Of a stretch of DNA of 64,000 nt, positions 17,945-27,312 are shown piece after piece; position 1 is the stretch's first letter, and every line of letters begins with the position of its first letter. The stretch comes from Alphaproteobacteria bacterium. Its GTDB lineage: Bacteria > Pseudomonadota > Alphaproteobacteria > Rhodobacterales > Rhodobacteraceae. The stretch is taken from positions 1-64,000 of the forward strand of contig JAUIIR010000004.1 in the NCBI GenBank assembly GCA_030431485.1, given 5' to 3'. The notes under the pieces were generated by a model that was not told the origin of the DNA, did not search any database, and saw only the letters and a program-made list of their open reading frames with translations. The position numbers and the translations under genes are program-made.

Positions 17945-20394
17945 GCGATCCAACCCCTGCAGATATGACTGTCTCTCCCCCCCGTAAGTCGGTGTTTCGG
18001 AACCTGTCGATCGTCTGGCTGGTGCCGCTGCTGGCGCTGGGCGTGTCCCTTGGGATTGCGTGGCAGAGCTTTGCGGATCGCGGCACATTGATCGAGATTT
18101 CCTTCGACAATGCGTCAGGTGTGGTGTCCGGAGAGACCACGCTGCGGTACCGCGATGTTGTCGTGGGCACGGTTGAGGAAGTGCGCTTCAGCGACGATCT
18201 GGGGCGGGTTCTTGTGTATGTGCGCGTGGACAATGATGTCGCGCCCTTCATCGACGGCGAGGCAGCGTTCTGGGTTGTCCGGCCCGAAGTGTCCGCACGT
18301 GGCATCAGCGGGCTTTCTACCGTGCTGTCAGGGGTTTTCATTGAAGGCGCGTGGGACAATGTCGCCGGAACGCTAGCCTACGAATTCCAGGGAACCGATA
18401 CTCCGCCACTGAATCAGCCGGGACGGCCGGGGCAGCGGATTACGCTGGCAACAGATGATGGCACGACGATCTCGTATGGCTCGCCCGTGCTGTATCGCGG
18501 GGTTGAGGTCGGGCGCTTGGAGACGCCGCGTTTGTCGGCGGATGGGCGTTCGGTGCTGGTGGATGCCTTTATTGACGCGCCGCATGATCAACGGCTGACA
18601 CAGGCGACCCGGTTCTGGGATACGTCCGGGTTTGAGCTGTCCTTTGGCGCATCGGGATTTTCGGTGGATTTCGATTCACTTGCGTCGCTTGTCACGGGGG
18701 GCGTTGTCTTTGACGATGTCTACGAGAACGGAGAACCGCTCCCTCAAGGGTATGTGTTTACGCTTTACGAGACCGAAGAGGATGCCCGCCGCAACACGCT
18801 TGTGCGGGGGCCTTCGCAGGGTGTGCCATTTGCGATTGAGTTTTCGGAATCCGTGAACGGTTTGGAAGCCGGTGACGATGTCACCTATCAGGGGCTTGAG
18901 GTGGGCGTTGTTACGGAATTGCGCTCGCGGGTGATCGAAACGGCGCTGGGGCCGGAATTGTCTTTGTTGGTCAATGTGTCGATCGACCCCCAGCGGATGG
19001 GGCTGCCTGCGGGGTCGAGCCGTGAAGACACGGTCGAGTTCTTCCGCTTTGCCGTAGAAACGGGCATGCGGGCGCGTTTGGCGACTGAAAGCCTGTTGAG
19101 CAGTGATCTCCGGATCGAGCTTGTGGTGCTGGACACTGCGCCGCTGGCCCGTCTCAGCGAACCTGAAGGGGAACCGCCACGCCTTCCGAGCATCGAGTCG
19201 AACCTGTCGGATTTCACGGCGACGGCGGAAGGCGTGCTGGAGCGGATCAATGCGCTGCCCATTGAAGAAGTGATGCAACAGGCGATCAGTTTGATGGAGG
19301 CGTTTGAGCAATTGGCTCGAAATGAGGACCTGCAGCGCGTGCCGGGGTCAACGGTTGCGCTTCTGGACGACACGCGTGCACTGGTCGGGAGCGAGGCCAT
19401 TCAAGCCATTCCGGCGCAGCTCGAAGCCGCCGTCAACGACCTCACGGCCCTTGTGGCCGAAGTGCGGGAGGGCGGTGCGGTGGAGTCGCTCAACAGCGCT
19501 TTGGCGCAGCTTGATGAGGCAATGGCCGGCATCAACACGGCGTCCCAGTCGGCACCGGCGCTGGCCGAAAACCTTGCCAAGCTGACGGAAGAGGACATCC
19601 CCGCTGTGCTGGCCGAGTTACAGGGCGTTGCGCAGACGGCGCAGGAGCTGGAACTGGACGAGTTGGTTGCCAGCGCCACGGCCACGCTGAATCGGATTGA
19701 TGCGCTGATCGCGCAGGAGGCGGTACAATCGATACCGGCAGCCGTGACGGCCGCAATCGAGGATGTGCGCACGATCGTAGCGGATGTGCGATCCGAAGGT
19801 GCGGTGCAGGCGTTGGGCTCGTCACTGCGCAATCTTGACCGCGCGATGGCGGACATCAGTGTCGCGTCGCAGGATGCACCGGCGCTGACGGCCAATCTGC
19901 GCGAGATCACAGAAACTGACATTCCCGAGCTATTGGCCGAGCTTGAAGCCGTTGCTCAAACCGCCAATGAACTGGAGTTGCAGGCCTTGGTGGACAGCGC
20001 CAGCGGCACGCTGAGCCGTGTCGATGCCCTTGTCGGATCGCAGGAGACGCTGGAACTGCCCGGTACGATCAATGACGCGCTTACCGAGATGCGCCTTGCG
20101 CTGACCGAATTGCGCGAAGGCGGAGTGGTCGAAAACCTGAACGCGACGCTGCAATCGGCCTCGGATGCGGCCGGGTCGGTGGCGGAATCGGTCGAGGACC
20201 TGCCACAGCTGACCGCACGGCTTGAACGGCTTGTCGCCGAGACAGAAACCGTAGTCCGGTCATATGGGGAACGGTCGGATTTCAACACGCAGACGCTTTC
20301 GGCGCTGCGGGAAGTGCAAAACGCCGCGCGCGCGATTTCTGATCTCGCGCGCGAGATAGAGCGCAGCCCCAATTCCCTGATCTTTGGGCGCTGA
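17941..20394 (+). CDS. pqiB: PqiB-like MCE (MlaD) intermembrane transport protein with three MCE domains and a tandem-repeated C-terminal helical region
   Basis: 817 aa; MCE segments NASGVVSGETTLRYRDVVVGTVEEV, DDGTTISYGSPVLYRGVEVGRLE and SVNGLEAGDDVTYQGLEVGVVTE; preceded by PqiA-like genes and followed by a PqiC-like lipoprotein. Confidence 0.88.
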   Translation: MSDPTPADMTVSPPRKSVFRNLSIVWLVPLLALGVSLGIAWQSFADRGTLIEISFDNASGVVSGETTLRYRDVVVGTVEEVRFSDDLGRVLVYVRVDNDVAPFIDGEAAFWVVRPEVSARGISGLSTVLSGVFIEGAWDNVAGTLAYEFQGTDTPPLNQPGRPGQRITLATDDGTTISYGSPVLYRGVEVGRLETPRLSADGRSVLVDAFIDAPHDQRLTQATRFWDTSGFELSFGASGFSVDFDSLASLVTGGVVFDDVYENGEPLPQGYVFTLYETEEDARRNTLVRGPSQGVPFAIEFSESVNGLEAGDDVTYQGLEVGVVTELRSRVIETALGPELSLLVNVSIDPQRMGLPAGSSREDTVEFFRFAVETGMRARLATESLLSSDLRIELVVLDTAPLARLSEPEGEPPRLPSIESNLSDFTATAEGVLERINALPIEEVMQQAISLMEAFEQLARNEDLQRVPGSTVALLDDTRALVGSEAIQAIPAQLEAAVNDLTALVAEVREGGAVESLNSALAQLDEAMAGINTASQSAPALAENLAKLTEEDIPAVLAELQGVAQTAQELELDELVASATATLNRIDALIAQEAVQSIPAAVTAAIEDVRTIVADVRSEGAVQALGSSLRNLDRAMADISVASQDAPALTANLREITETDIPELLAELEAVAQTANELELQALVDSASGTLSRVDALVGSQETLELPGTINDALTEMRLALTELREGGVVENLNATLQSASDAAGSVAESVEDLPQLTARLERLVAETETVVRSYGERSDFNTQTLSALREVQNAARAISDLAREIERSPNSLIFGR

Positions 20395-20400
20395 GGAAGG

Positions 20401-20982
20401 ATGATGAAGATGATCCATTTCAACTGGCGGGGTGTCGCCATTTCATTGGCGCTGCCGCTTGCGGCCTGCGGGTCGGCGGACACCGCGCGCTATCTGATCG
20501 ACGCGCCAGCGCCCACCGCTGCTGAAGCGCGGGTGTCAGTGCGCAGTGTTGAGCTGCGCGATGTGTCGCTGCCAGATCATGCGTCCGGCACATCGATTTT
20601 TGTGCGTGAGGCCGATGGTGCTTTGCGGCCACTTGGCGAAGCGGAATGGGCTGATGATCCTGAACGCGCGGTCACCGGAACGCTGGCGCAGCTTCTGGAT
20701 GCGCGCAGTACGGCCACTGTTGCGGCCGAACCTTGGCCCCTGCGCGATGGACCGTCGGCGCGGCTTGATGTGCGAGTGGACAAGATGCTGGCCAATGCGA
20801 CTGGCGTGTTTGAAATCACAGGTCAGGCCGCTGTCAGTGCTGTTGAGGGCCGACCGCGCGAGCGGGTTGAGCGCTTTGCTGTCTCTGCTCCCATCACCGA
20901 GGTTTCGGCGGCCGGGATCACCGATGCGCAGGCGCGCGCGCTTGCTTTGCTCGCTGACGAGTTGATCGGGCTGTTGCGCTAA
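20401..20982 (+). CDS. PqiC-like (ABC-type transport auxiliary, DUF330) lipoprotein
   Basis: N-terminal lipobox-like LPLAACGSADTARYLIDAP and C-terminal ARALALLADELIGLLR; follows pqiB. Confidence 0.8.
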   Translation: MMKMIHFNWRGVAISLALPLAACGSADTARYLIDAPAPTAAEARVSVRSVELRDVSLPDHASGTSIFVREADGALRPLGEAEWADDPERAVTGTLAQLLDARSTATVAAEPWPLRDGPSARLDVRVDKMLANATGVFEITGQAAVSAVEGRPRERVERFAVSAPITEVSAAGITDAQARALALLADELIGLLR

Positions 20983-20987
20983 AGCAG

Positions 20988-22043
20988 ATGCCTTTGACCC
21001 CCGAAACGCTGCCCGACCTTCTGGATCACGGGTTCGACACGGTCATAGACGTGCGCAGCCCGGCGGAGTTTGCCGAAGATCACGTGCCCGGTGCCATCAA
21101 CCTGCCGGTTCTCGACAATGAGGAACGGGCCCGGGTGGGCACGATCCACAAACAGGTCAGCCCGTTTGATGCACGCAAAATCGGGGCGGCTTTGGTGTTT
21201 CGTAATGCCGCTAACCATATCGAAACTTCTTTGTCTCACCATGAAGGGGGCTGGCGGCCTTTGGTCTATTGCTGGCGCGGCGGTCAGAGGTCGGGGTCGT
21301 TTGCGTGGCTGTTGCGGGAAATTGGCTGGCGGTCTGATGTGGTTCAGGGCGGTTACAAAACGTACCGTCGGCTGGTTGTGGACATGCTGCACAACCGTCC
21401 GGTGCCGTTCCGCTTTGTGCAGCTTGGTGGCTATACCGGCACCGCCAAGACAGAGCTTTTGCCTCTTTTGGCCGCGCGGGGGGTGCAGGTGATCGACCTT
21501 GAAGGTCTGGCAAACCATCGGGGCTCGCTGCTGGGGTCACTGGGCGAACAGCCGTCGCAAAAGGCGTTTGAAAGCGCTCTTGCGAGGAGCCTGTGTCGTC
21601 TTGATCCAGCCCGGCCTGTGCTGGTTGAGGCGGAGAGCAGCAAGATCGGGCAAATCCTTTTGCCGCCGTCGCTGTGGGATGGCATGAAGGCTGCGCCGTG
21701 GATCGAGCTGTCTGCGCCTTTGGAGGCGCGGACGGAGTACCTGTTGCGGGCCTATGATGACATTCTGTCGGACCGGCCGACGCTGCATGCGCGGCTGGCG
21801 CCGCTCAAGGCGCATCGGGGGGAAGCGCTTGTTGCGCAGTGGATCGGGTTGAGCGCTGCCGGGGACAAGCGGGCGCTGACCCGGTCGCTTATGGAGGACC
21901 ACTACGATCTGGCCTATGCCAAGTCGATGAAGGCGATGGCCCCAAACGTGATTGCGCAGGTCGCGGCAGAGGGACTGATGTCTGCACATCTGGAGCATGT
22001 TGCGGCGCAGGTCGAAGCGGCGCTTCAGGCGATGGAGATCTGA
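20988..22043 (+). CDS. mnmH: tRNA 2-selenouridine(34) synthase
   Basis: Rhodanese domain FDTVIDVRSPAEFAEDHVPGAINLPVLDNEERARVGTIHKQVSPFDARKIGAALV...PLVYCWRGGQRSGSFAWLLREIGW plus P-loop-like GGYTGTAKTELL. Confidence 0.95.
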   Translation: MPLTPETLPDLLDHGFDTVIDVRSPAEFAEDHVPGAINLPVLDNEERARVGTIHKQVSPFDARKIGAALVFRNAANHIETSLSHHEGGWRPLVYCWRGGQRSGSFAWLLREIGWRSDVVQGGYKTYRRLVVDMLHNRPVPFRFVQLGGYTGTAKTELLPLLAARGVQVIDLEGLANHRGSLLGSLGEQPSQKAFESALARSLCRLDPARPVLVEAESSKIGQILLPPSLWDGMKAAPWIELSAPLEARTEYLLRAYDDILSDRPTLHARLAPLKAHRGEALVAQWIGLSAAGDKRALTRSLMEDHYDLAYAKSMKAMAPNVIAQVAAEGLMSAHLEHVAAQVEAALQAMEI

Positions 22044-24193
22044 CCCGTCGGACCGGCCTGCAATTGGCCAATGACGGCGCTGTCGGGGTGGCCATTCTCG
22101 TGCAACGCGTCGACCAGCAGCCTGGCCTGATCCGCCGGAACGGCTGCCAGAAGGCCACCGCCGGTTTGTGGATCAAACAGCAGGCGGCTGTGTGGACTAT
22201 CTTCGATAGTCGAAAATCCGGCGCGATTGTTCTTGTACAGCGAAGAATGCTCTCCGCGCTCTGAGAGCTCCAGCGCGCCGGGCAGGAGAGGGATCGCGTC
22301 GAGCGTTAATGTGGCTGACAGTCCGGAAGCGCGGCAGATGTTCTGCGTGTGCCCGGCTAGACCGAACCCGGTGAGATCGGTCATCGCTTGTGCGGCGTCA
22401 CGCAGGATGCGGGCGGCGGTTTTCTGGCTCTGCTGCATGGTTTGCAGCGCGCTGGCAATGTGGGCTCCGCGCGCTTTGCCAGACATCAGGGCAGCCATGA
22501 TCACGCCGGTCCCGATGGGTTTTGTCAGGATCAGCGCCGCGCCATCCTGTGCACCTTTGAGGGTGACAGGATCGCGGTCGAGCAGGCCGGTGACAGAGAG
22601 GCCGATGGTCAATTCATCCCCCAACGTGGAATGGCCTCCAACGATATCGGCGCCGGCGTCCTGCAGGATGTATTGGGCCGAAGTGAGGATCTCGGTCAAC
22701 GTGCGTTCGGCCAGCGTTTCTGACAGGCGGGGCAAGGTGATCGACAGGGTCGCCGCCTGCGGATCGGCGCCCATTGCCCAGATGTCGCCCAACGCGTGAT
22801 GGGTGGCGATGCGCGCCATCACCGCTGGGTCAGACCAAAAACTGCGCAGATGGTCGGTGGTGAAAACCTGCCGCGCGCCGCCGGTGGCAAGCAACGCCGC
22901 ATCGTCGCCGGGCAGCGGCGTGATGTCGGCGCGCTGGGCGGGTTTCAGTGTAGCAAGCGAATTTGACAGCGCATCGCGACCCAGCTTTGCGCCGCACCCA
23001 CCGCAGAGCGGTTTCGGCTCCATCGCCTTTTGCACGCCTTTGGCGCGGGGATAGGGCAGCTTCGGCGTGGGCATCTTGGGCAGGTCGTCAAACTGGTCCA
23101 TGAACTTGCGGTCAATGCGGTCTTTCCAGTCCCAGACCCACGGGCCGGAAAAGGTGAGACCAAAACGGTCACCCAGCGCCGACTTTTTCCCAAGTGAGAT
23201 AAGCTTCAGGTAATCTTTCTGTGGCACATAGGTCTTGAGCGGACCACCCGAGAGAGAGGAGGCGAGATTGTGAAATAGAACCGGCGCTTGCCGCACGGCA
23301 TAGACGCCCGCCTTGGGACGGGGGGCGTATGTCATGTGTGCGCAATCGCCGACAGCAAATATGCGTGTATCGCTGGTCTGCAGACGGTTATTGACGGTTA
23401 GAAATCCGTCATGCGTGGTCAAACCTGTTTTTGCCAGCCACGGATAGGGGCGTGCACCAGCCGCGCCGGTGATGAAGTCGGCCTCAATGGATGAGCCGTC
23501 CTTCAGATGAAGGGCGCCAGCGGTGAGATGTGTGATCTGCGCGTTTTCATGCAGCGTTACGCTTTGGGCGCGCAGCGCATCACGAAGCCGGTCAGCGCTA
23601 TTCGGGGGCAACGCGGACAGCGCGGTTGCATTGTCGATCAGATGGATTTCTGAGGCGCGTTTGCGCTTGGACAATGCGTGCGCCATCGCCATAGACAGTT
23701 CAACGCCTGCGACGCCGCCGCCGATAATGGCAACACTGGCTGGGCCTTCGCCCTGGCGATACGCGTCCCATTTGGCGGCAAAGGGGCCAAGCGGTTTGGC
23801 GGGGACGGCGTGATCGGCAAAACCGGGCAAAGACGGCATGTCGGACGTGATACCAACATCGACAGAGGCGATATCGAATCCGATGGCTGGATGCGTGTCG
23901 ATGTCGATTGTGCTGCTGGCCAGGTTGATGCCGGTGACGGATCCGATGATCAGGCGGGCATTCGCGGCCTGAGCCAGGCGGACAAGGTCGATGTCCAGCT
24001 GATCGCGGCTGTAATGGCCGGCGACAAATCCCGGCAGCATACCGGAATACGGGGCTGTCGGGCCGGGGTTGATCAGTGTGAGACGGGCACCGGGCAGAGG
24101 CTTCATGGCCCATTTACGCAGCACCAGCGCATGGGTGTGGCCGCCACCGATAAGAACGAGGTCCTGAGTGAGGGGCAGAGGCGGCTGGTGCAT
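22025..24193 (-). CDS. selD: Fusion: NADH dehydrogenase-like FAD oxidoreductase + selenide, water dikinase
   Basis: 722 aa; N-terminal FAD-binding LVLIGGGHTHALVLRKWAMKPLPGARLTLINP; C-terminal SelD with LCGGCGAKLGRDAL, TTDHLRSFWSDPAVMARIATHHALGDIWAMGADPQAATLSITLP, GGHSTLGDELTIGLSVTG. Confidence 0.92.
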   Translation of the reverse strand: MHQPPLPLTQDLVLIGGGHTHALVLRKWAMKPLPGARLTLINPGPTAPYSGMLPGFVAGHYSRDQLDIDLVRLAQAANARLIIGSVTGINLASSTIDIDTHPAIGFDIASVDVGITSDMPSLPGFADHAVPAKPLGPFAAKWDAYRQGEGPASVAIIGGGVAGVELSMAMAHALSKRKRASEIHLIDNATALSALPPNSADRLRDALRAQSVTLHENAQITHLTAGALHLKDGSSIEADFITGAAGARPYPWLAKTGLTTHDGFLTVNNRLQTSDTRIFAVGDCAHMTYAPRPKAGVYAVRQAPVLFHNLASSLSGGPLKTYVPQKDYLKLISLGKKSALGDRFGLTFSGPWVWDWKDRIDRKFMDQFDDLPKMPTPKLPYPRAKGVQKAMEPKPLCGGCGAKLGRDALSNSLATLKPAQRADITPLPGDDAALLATGGARQVFTTDHLRSFWSDPAVMARIATHHALGDIWAMGADPQAATLSITLPRLSETLAERTLTEILTSAQYILQDAGADIVGGHSTLGDELTIGLSVTGLLDRDPVTLKGAQDGAALILTKPIGTGVIMAALMSGKARGAHIASALQTMQQSQKTAARILRDAAQAMTDLTGFGLAGHTQNICRASGLSATLTLDAIPLLPGALELSERGEHSSLYKNNRAGFSTIEDSPHSRLLFDPQTGGGLLAAVPADQARLLVDALHENGHPDSAVIGQLQAGPTGQISIA

Positions 24194-24633
24194 GGGGCTG
24201 TCCTTTGATCGTCAGGTGTCGCTTACCACGGTCCGTGCTCATCGCCCATGCGACGGGCGGTCAACTTTTGTCATCTGCACGTCATCAGATCGGTTGGGAC
24301 GCCTGCTTTGATGGACTGGCGCGCGCCGGCAAGAGAGTGCGGTCGCCGCTGGAAGGGCATTCTGCGTCATGGGGCTTGGGCAGGTGTTTGGAAATGGTGT
24401 TGAGCTGAGCTGTGGTCGGTGTTCTGGGGCAGGCTCAAAGTGCTCACCAGACGCAAGGTGCATTTCGTATGCTGATGAACTTAACGTTGGCAGTCAGGGG
24501 TTAAAGAGCGGCTGCATTTCACGATGACGGGTTTGGACTTCGGGGCGGCTTTTCCGCTGACGGTTTATCGCACATCGATCCCGGTCAAGTGTCACTCAAG
24601 CGCGGTCTGGGCTTGGGGCTGTGGTGCGACACC

Positions 24634-26040
24634 TCAACTCTCGTAGCGTGTTTGGCCGCGCCGGTTCGCGTCAACGGGCAGTGTGACGTGCAGAGGTTGG
24701 TGTGCACGCTGGGGACACGCGGTCCGGGGGCAGACATGGCAGCTTGTCCCGATCTGCGCGAAAAGGGTCCTGTCTTCCATGTTGAAGCGCTGGGCATACC
24801 CCACCTGATGCGCCTGATCGATGTCGCAGCCGATCGCTACAACCAGTCGGCGGTCTTGCAGACGTTGCCCGACAAGCGGTCTGTCCGAGGTGCGCGAAAT
24901 TGTAAAGAAACGGCCGCCATCAGGCATCTCGACAAATTGAGGCAAGAGTTGTCCCGGCACCTGAAACGCGCCGTGGATATCCCAAACGGGACATGCGCCA
25001 CCCTCTTCGGCAAGGGTTATGGTGGTGGCGTTGAAGCGTTTCGAAACGTTGCCCGCGCGGTCGACCCGCAGAAAAAAGAACGGGATACCGCGCTGGCCGT
25101 CGCGTTGCAGCGTGGTGAGCCGCTGGCAGACCATTTCGAAAGTGACACCAAAGCCCGAGATAATTCGGTCTATGTCATAGCGCGTGGCCTCGGCCAGAAT
25201 GAGAAATTCCGTATAGGGCATGAGCAGGGCGGCGGCGAAGTAATTGGTCAATTCAACCGTCAGCCGCGCGCGACCTGCGTCTTCGCTGATACCGCTGGCC
25301 GCGACATAGCTTTGCACGGTGTCTCTGGCCTCGAGCAGGCCAACTACATGGGCCAGCTGAAACACACGATTCGGGTGATCGAGGGCTTCTGACAGATGTA
25401 CGATGCCATCGGTTTCACGGAAGAGGCGCAGTGCGCCGGGCATGTCGGACAGCCTTTGCACCGTGGATGTGACCCCGTGCTCCAACCGAAGATGCCGCTT
25501 GAGCAGGGCGTACATGTCGTCATGGGTGCCCCCCAGACGGGCGCGCAGCTCTTCGGCCTGCCGTTCCAGCGGGTCAAAGTGATTCTCGTGTGCGCGGAAG
25601 ACGTCATGAATGGCGGTTTCGGGGGTTTTCAGACGCAGATCGTTGCCATCGGTTTGCCCGGCGATGCGGCGAAACTGCTCGGCCATCGCGCGATGCGCCT
25701 GATTCAACTGGAGGAAGCGGTCGACGAGGGTGGGTGCGTGGTCCAATGCCGCGCGCAGTTCGGTGAGATCGGGTGGATCATCGCCGAAAATCGGATCGCG
25801 CACAGCGGCGCGCAGATCGGCAAGCTTTGTCGCCTCGGTATTGGTCACAAGGCTGCGCATGTCGACGCCATAGGCTTCGGTCAGCGCCACGAGAACCTGT
25901 ACGGACAAGCTGCGTTGGTTGTTTTCCAACAGATTCACATAGGCCGCAGAGATGCCGAGGCGCTGGGCCATCTCAGCCTGAGTGTGCTTCATTTGGCGGC
26001 GCAACTGCCGCAATTGTGGGCCAACAAATGTCTTACTCAT
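24634..26040 (-). CDS. XRE-family / ScfR-like (ImmA/IrrE-DUF2083) transcriptional regulator
   Basis: 468 aa; MSKTFVGPQLRQLRRQMKHTQAEMAQRLGISAAYVNLLENNQRSLSVQVLVALTEAYGVD...FEMVCQRLTTLQRDGQRGIPFFFLRVDRAGNVSKRF; C-terminal CHVCPRTACPQRAHQPL. Confidence 0.9.
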   Translation of the reverse strand: MSKTFVGPQLRQLRRQMKHTQAEMAQRLGISAAYVNLLENNQRSLSVQVLVALTEAYGVDMRSLVTNTEATKLADLRAAVRDPIFGDDPPDLTELRAALDHAPTLVDRFLQLNQAHRAMAEQFRRIAGQTDGNDLRLKTPETAIHDVFRAHENHFDPLERQAEELRARLGGTHDDMYALLKRHLRLEHGVTSTVQRLSDMPGALRLFRETDGIVHLSEALDHPNRVFQLAHVVGLLEARDTVQSYVAASGISEDAGRARLTVELTNYFAAALLMPYTEFLILAEATRYDIDRIISGFGVTFEMVCQRLTTLQRDGQRGIPFFFLRVDRAGNVSKRFNATTITLAEEGGACPVWDIHGAFQVPGQLLPQFVEMPDGGRFFTISRTSDRPLVGQRLQDRRLVVAIGCDIDQAHQVGYAQRFNMEDRTLFAQIGTSCHVCPRTACPQRAHQPLHVTLPVDANRRGQTRYES

Positions 26041-26044
26041 GTTT

Positions 26045-26072
26045 ACAACATTACAGATACTTTATTTGTTGT
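26045..26072. promoter_or_regulatory. Inverted repeat ACAACA-N16-TGTTGT immediately upstream of the XRE regulator start
   Basis: Seen at 26045-26050 and 26067-26072. Confidence 0.35.
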
Positions 26073-26085
26073 GGCAAGAATTAAC

Positions 26086-26126
26086 ATCGTGACCGCATTA
26101 ATCGTGAAATTATATTTCGTCACGAT
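26086..26126. promoter_or_regulatory. Three ATCGTGA half-sites in the divergent XRE/tctC intergenic region (candidate operator)
   Basis: ATCGTGA at 26086-26092 and 26101-26107; inverted TCACGAT at 26120-26126. Confidence 0.5.
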
Positions 26127-26206
26127 ATCTATTCTCCAAGTCCGATGGAGGAGTGGCGGCGAGAGCGGCTGACGGGAGCGGGCTTTTTGGATTGGGAGGA
26201 TATTAC

Positions 26207-27196
26207 ATGATCTACAAAATGACACGTCGTGCAGCGCTTGCTGGTGTTGCATCCATCGCGATGATTGCAGCCGGGGCCACGTCTGCGCTGGCCGAAAATT
26301 GGAAGCCGCAAAAGCCGGTTGAAATGGTTATCATGGCCGGACAGGGCGGCGGTGCAGATCGTCTGGCGCGCCTTTTCCAGTCGATCATTCAGAAAGAAAA
26401 GCTGTCCTCCATGCCGGTCCTGCCGGTGAACAAGGGTGGTGGCTCGGGTGCGGAAGCGCTGCGCTACCTCAAGGATAATGCGGGCGATGCGCACAAGATC
26501 ATGGCGACGCTGAACAGCTATTACACGACGCCGCTGCGCACCGATATCGGTGTCGATATCGAAGAGTTCACTCCGATTGCGCGTATGGCGCTGGACACCT
26601 TCGTTCTCTGGGTGAACGCGGACAGCGATATTCACACACTTGACGACTATGTCGCGGCGGTGAAGGCCTCGGGTGGCGAGTGGAAAATGGGCGGGACCGG
26701 AACGGGTCAGGAAGACAGCCTTGTGACCGCGATGCTGGAAAAGGAATTCGACATCAAGGTGACCTACGTGCCCTTCAAAGGGGGTGGCGACGTGGCGAAG
26801 AACCTTGTTGGCGGTCACATTGATAGCACCGTGAACAACCCATCCGAGGCGCTGGGTTTCTATCAGGCTGGCAAAGTGCGCCCTATCGTGGCCTTCACGC
26901 CGGACCGTATGGAGGTGTTCCCGGATACGCCGACTGCGACCGAACTTGGTCATGACATTGTCTACTGGATGCAGCGGTCTTTCGTGGCGCCCAAGGACAT
27001 GCCTGCCGAGGCCGTGGCTTATTACACCGAGATGTTCCGCCAGCTCTCCGAAACGGAGGAATGGCAGACCTACACCAAAGATAAGGCGCTTATGGCAGAT
27101 TTCCTCACCGGGGACGAACTTCAGGCATACTTTATCGAAGAGCGTGAAAAGCACGCTGCCATCCTGGCTGACATGGAAGGCGACGGATCTTCGTAA
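26207..27196 (+). CDS. tctC: Tripartite tricarboxylate transporter substrate-binding protein
   Basis: MIYKMTRRAALAGVASIAMIAAGATSALAENWKPQKPVEMVIMAGQGGGADRLARLFQSIIQKEKL; TctC/Bug fold; followed by TctB and TctA. Confidence 0.9.
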   Translation: MIYKMTRRAALAGVASIAMIAAGATSALAENWKPQKPVEMVIMAGQGGGADRLARLFQSIIQKEKLSSMPVLPVNKGGGSGAEALRYLKDNAGDAHKIMATLNSYYTTPLRTDIGVDIEEFTPIARMALDTFVLWVNADSDIHTLDDYVAAVKASGGEWKMGGTGTGQEDSLVTAMLEKEFDIKVTYVPFKGGGDVAKNLVGGHIDSTVNNPSEALGFYQAGKVRPIVAFTPDRMEVFPDTPTATELGHDIVYWMQRSFVAPKDMPAEAVAYYTEMFRQLSETEEWQTYTKDKALMADFLTGDELQAYFIEEREKHAAILADMEGDGSS

Positions 27197-27230
27197 GGCG
27201 GCTTTGTTGAGAGCCAAAGCCAACGAGAGC

Positions 27231-27259
27231 GGCCGGGGGCATTTCCCCCGGCCCTTTTT
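27231..27259 (+). terminator. Strong intrinsic-terminator-like hairpin between tctC and tctB
   Basis: ggccggggg-cattt-cccccggcc followed by cttttt. Confidence 0.8.
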
Positions 27260-27312
27260 GACCATCCGGACGGGGTGATCCGGACAGACTATACAACACT
27301 GGGGAGACTGCG

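Noticed and set aside
24520-24590. Sequence ggtttggacttcggggcgg, considered as a tRNA-Sec anticodon arm because selD and mnmH are nearby
   Set aside because: No matching acceptor, D or T arms and no GGTTCGA-type T-loop could be found.
26129-27265. 378-aa minus-strand ORF opposite tctC
   Set aside because: Shadow ORF; the plus frame has a clear signal peptide and TctC fold.
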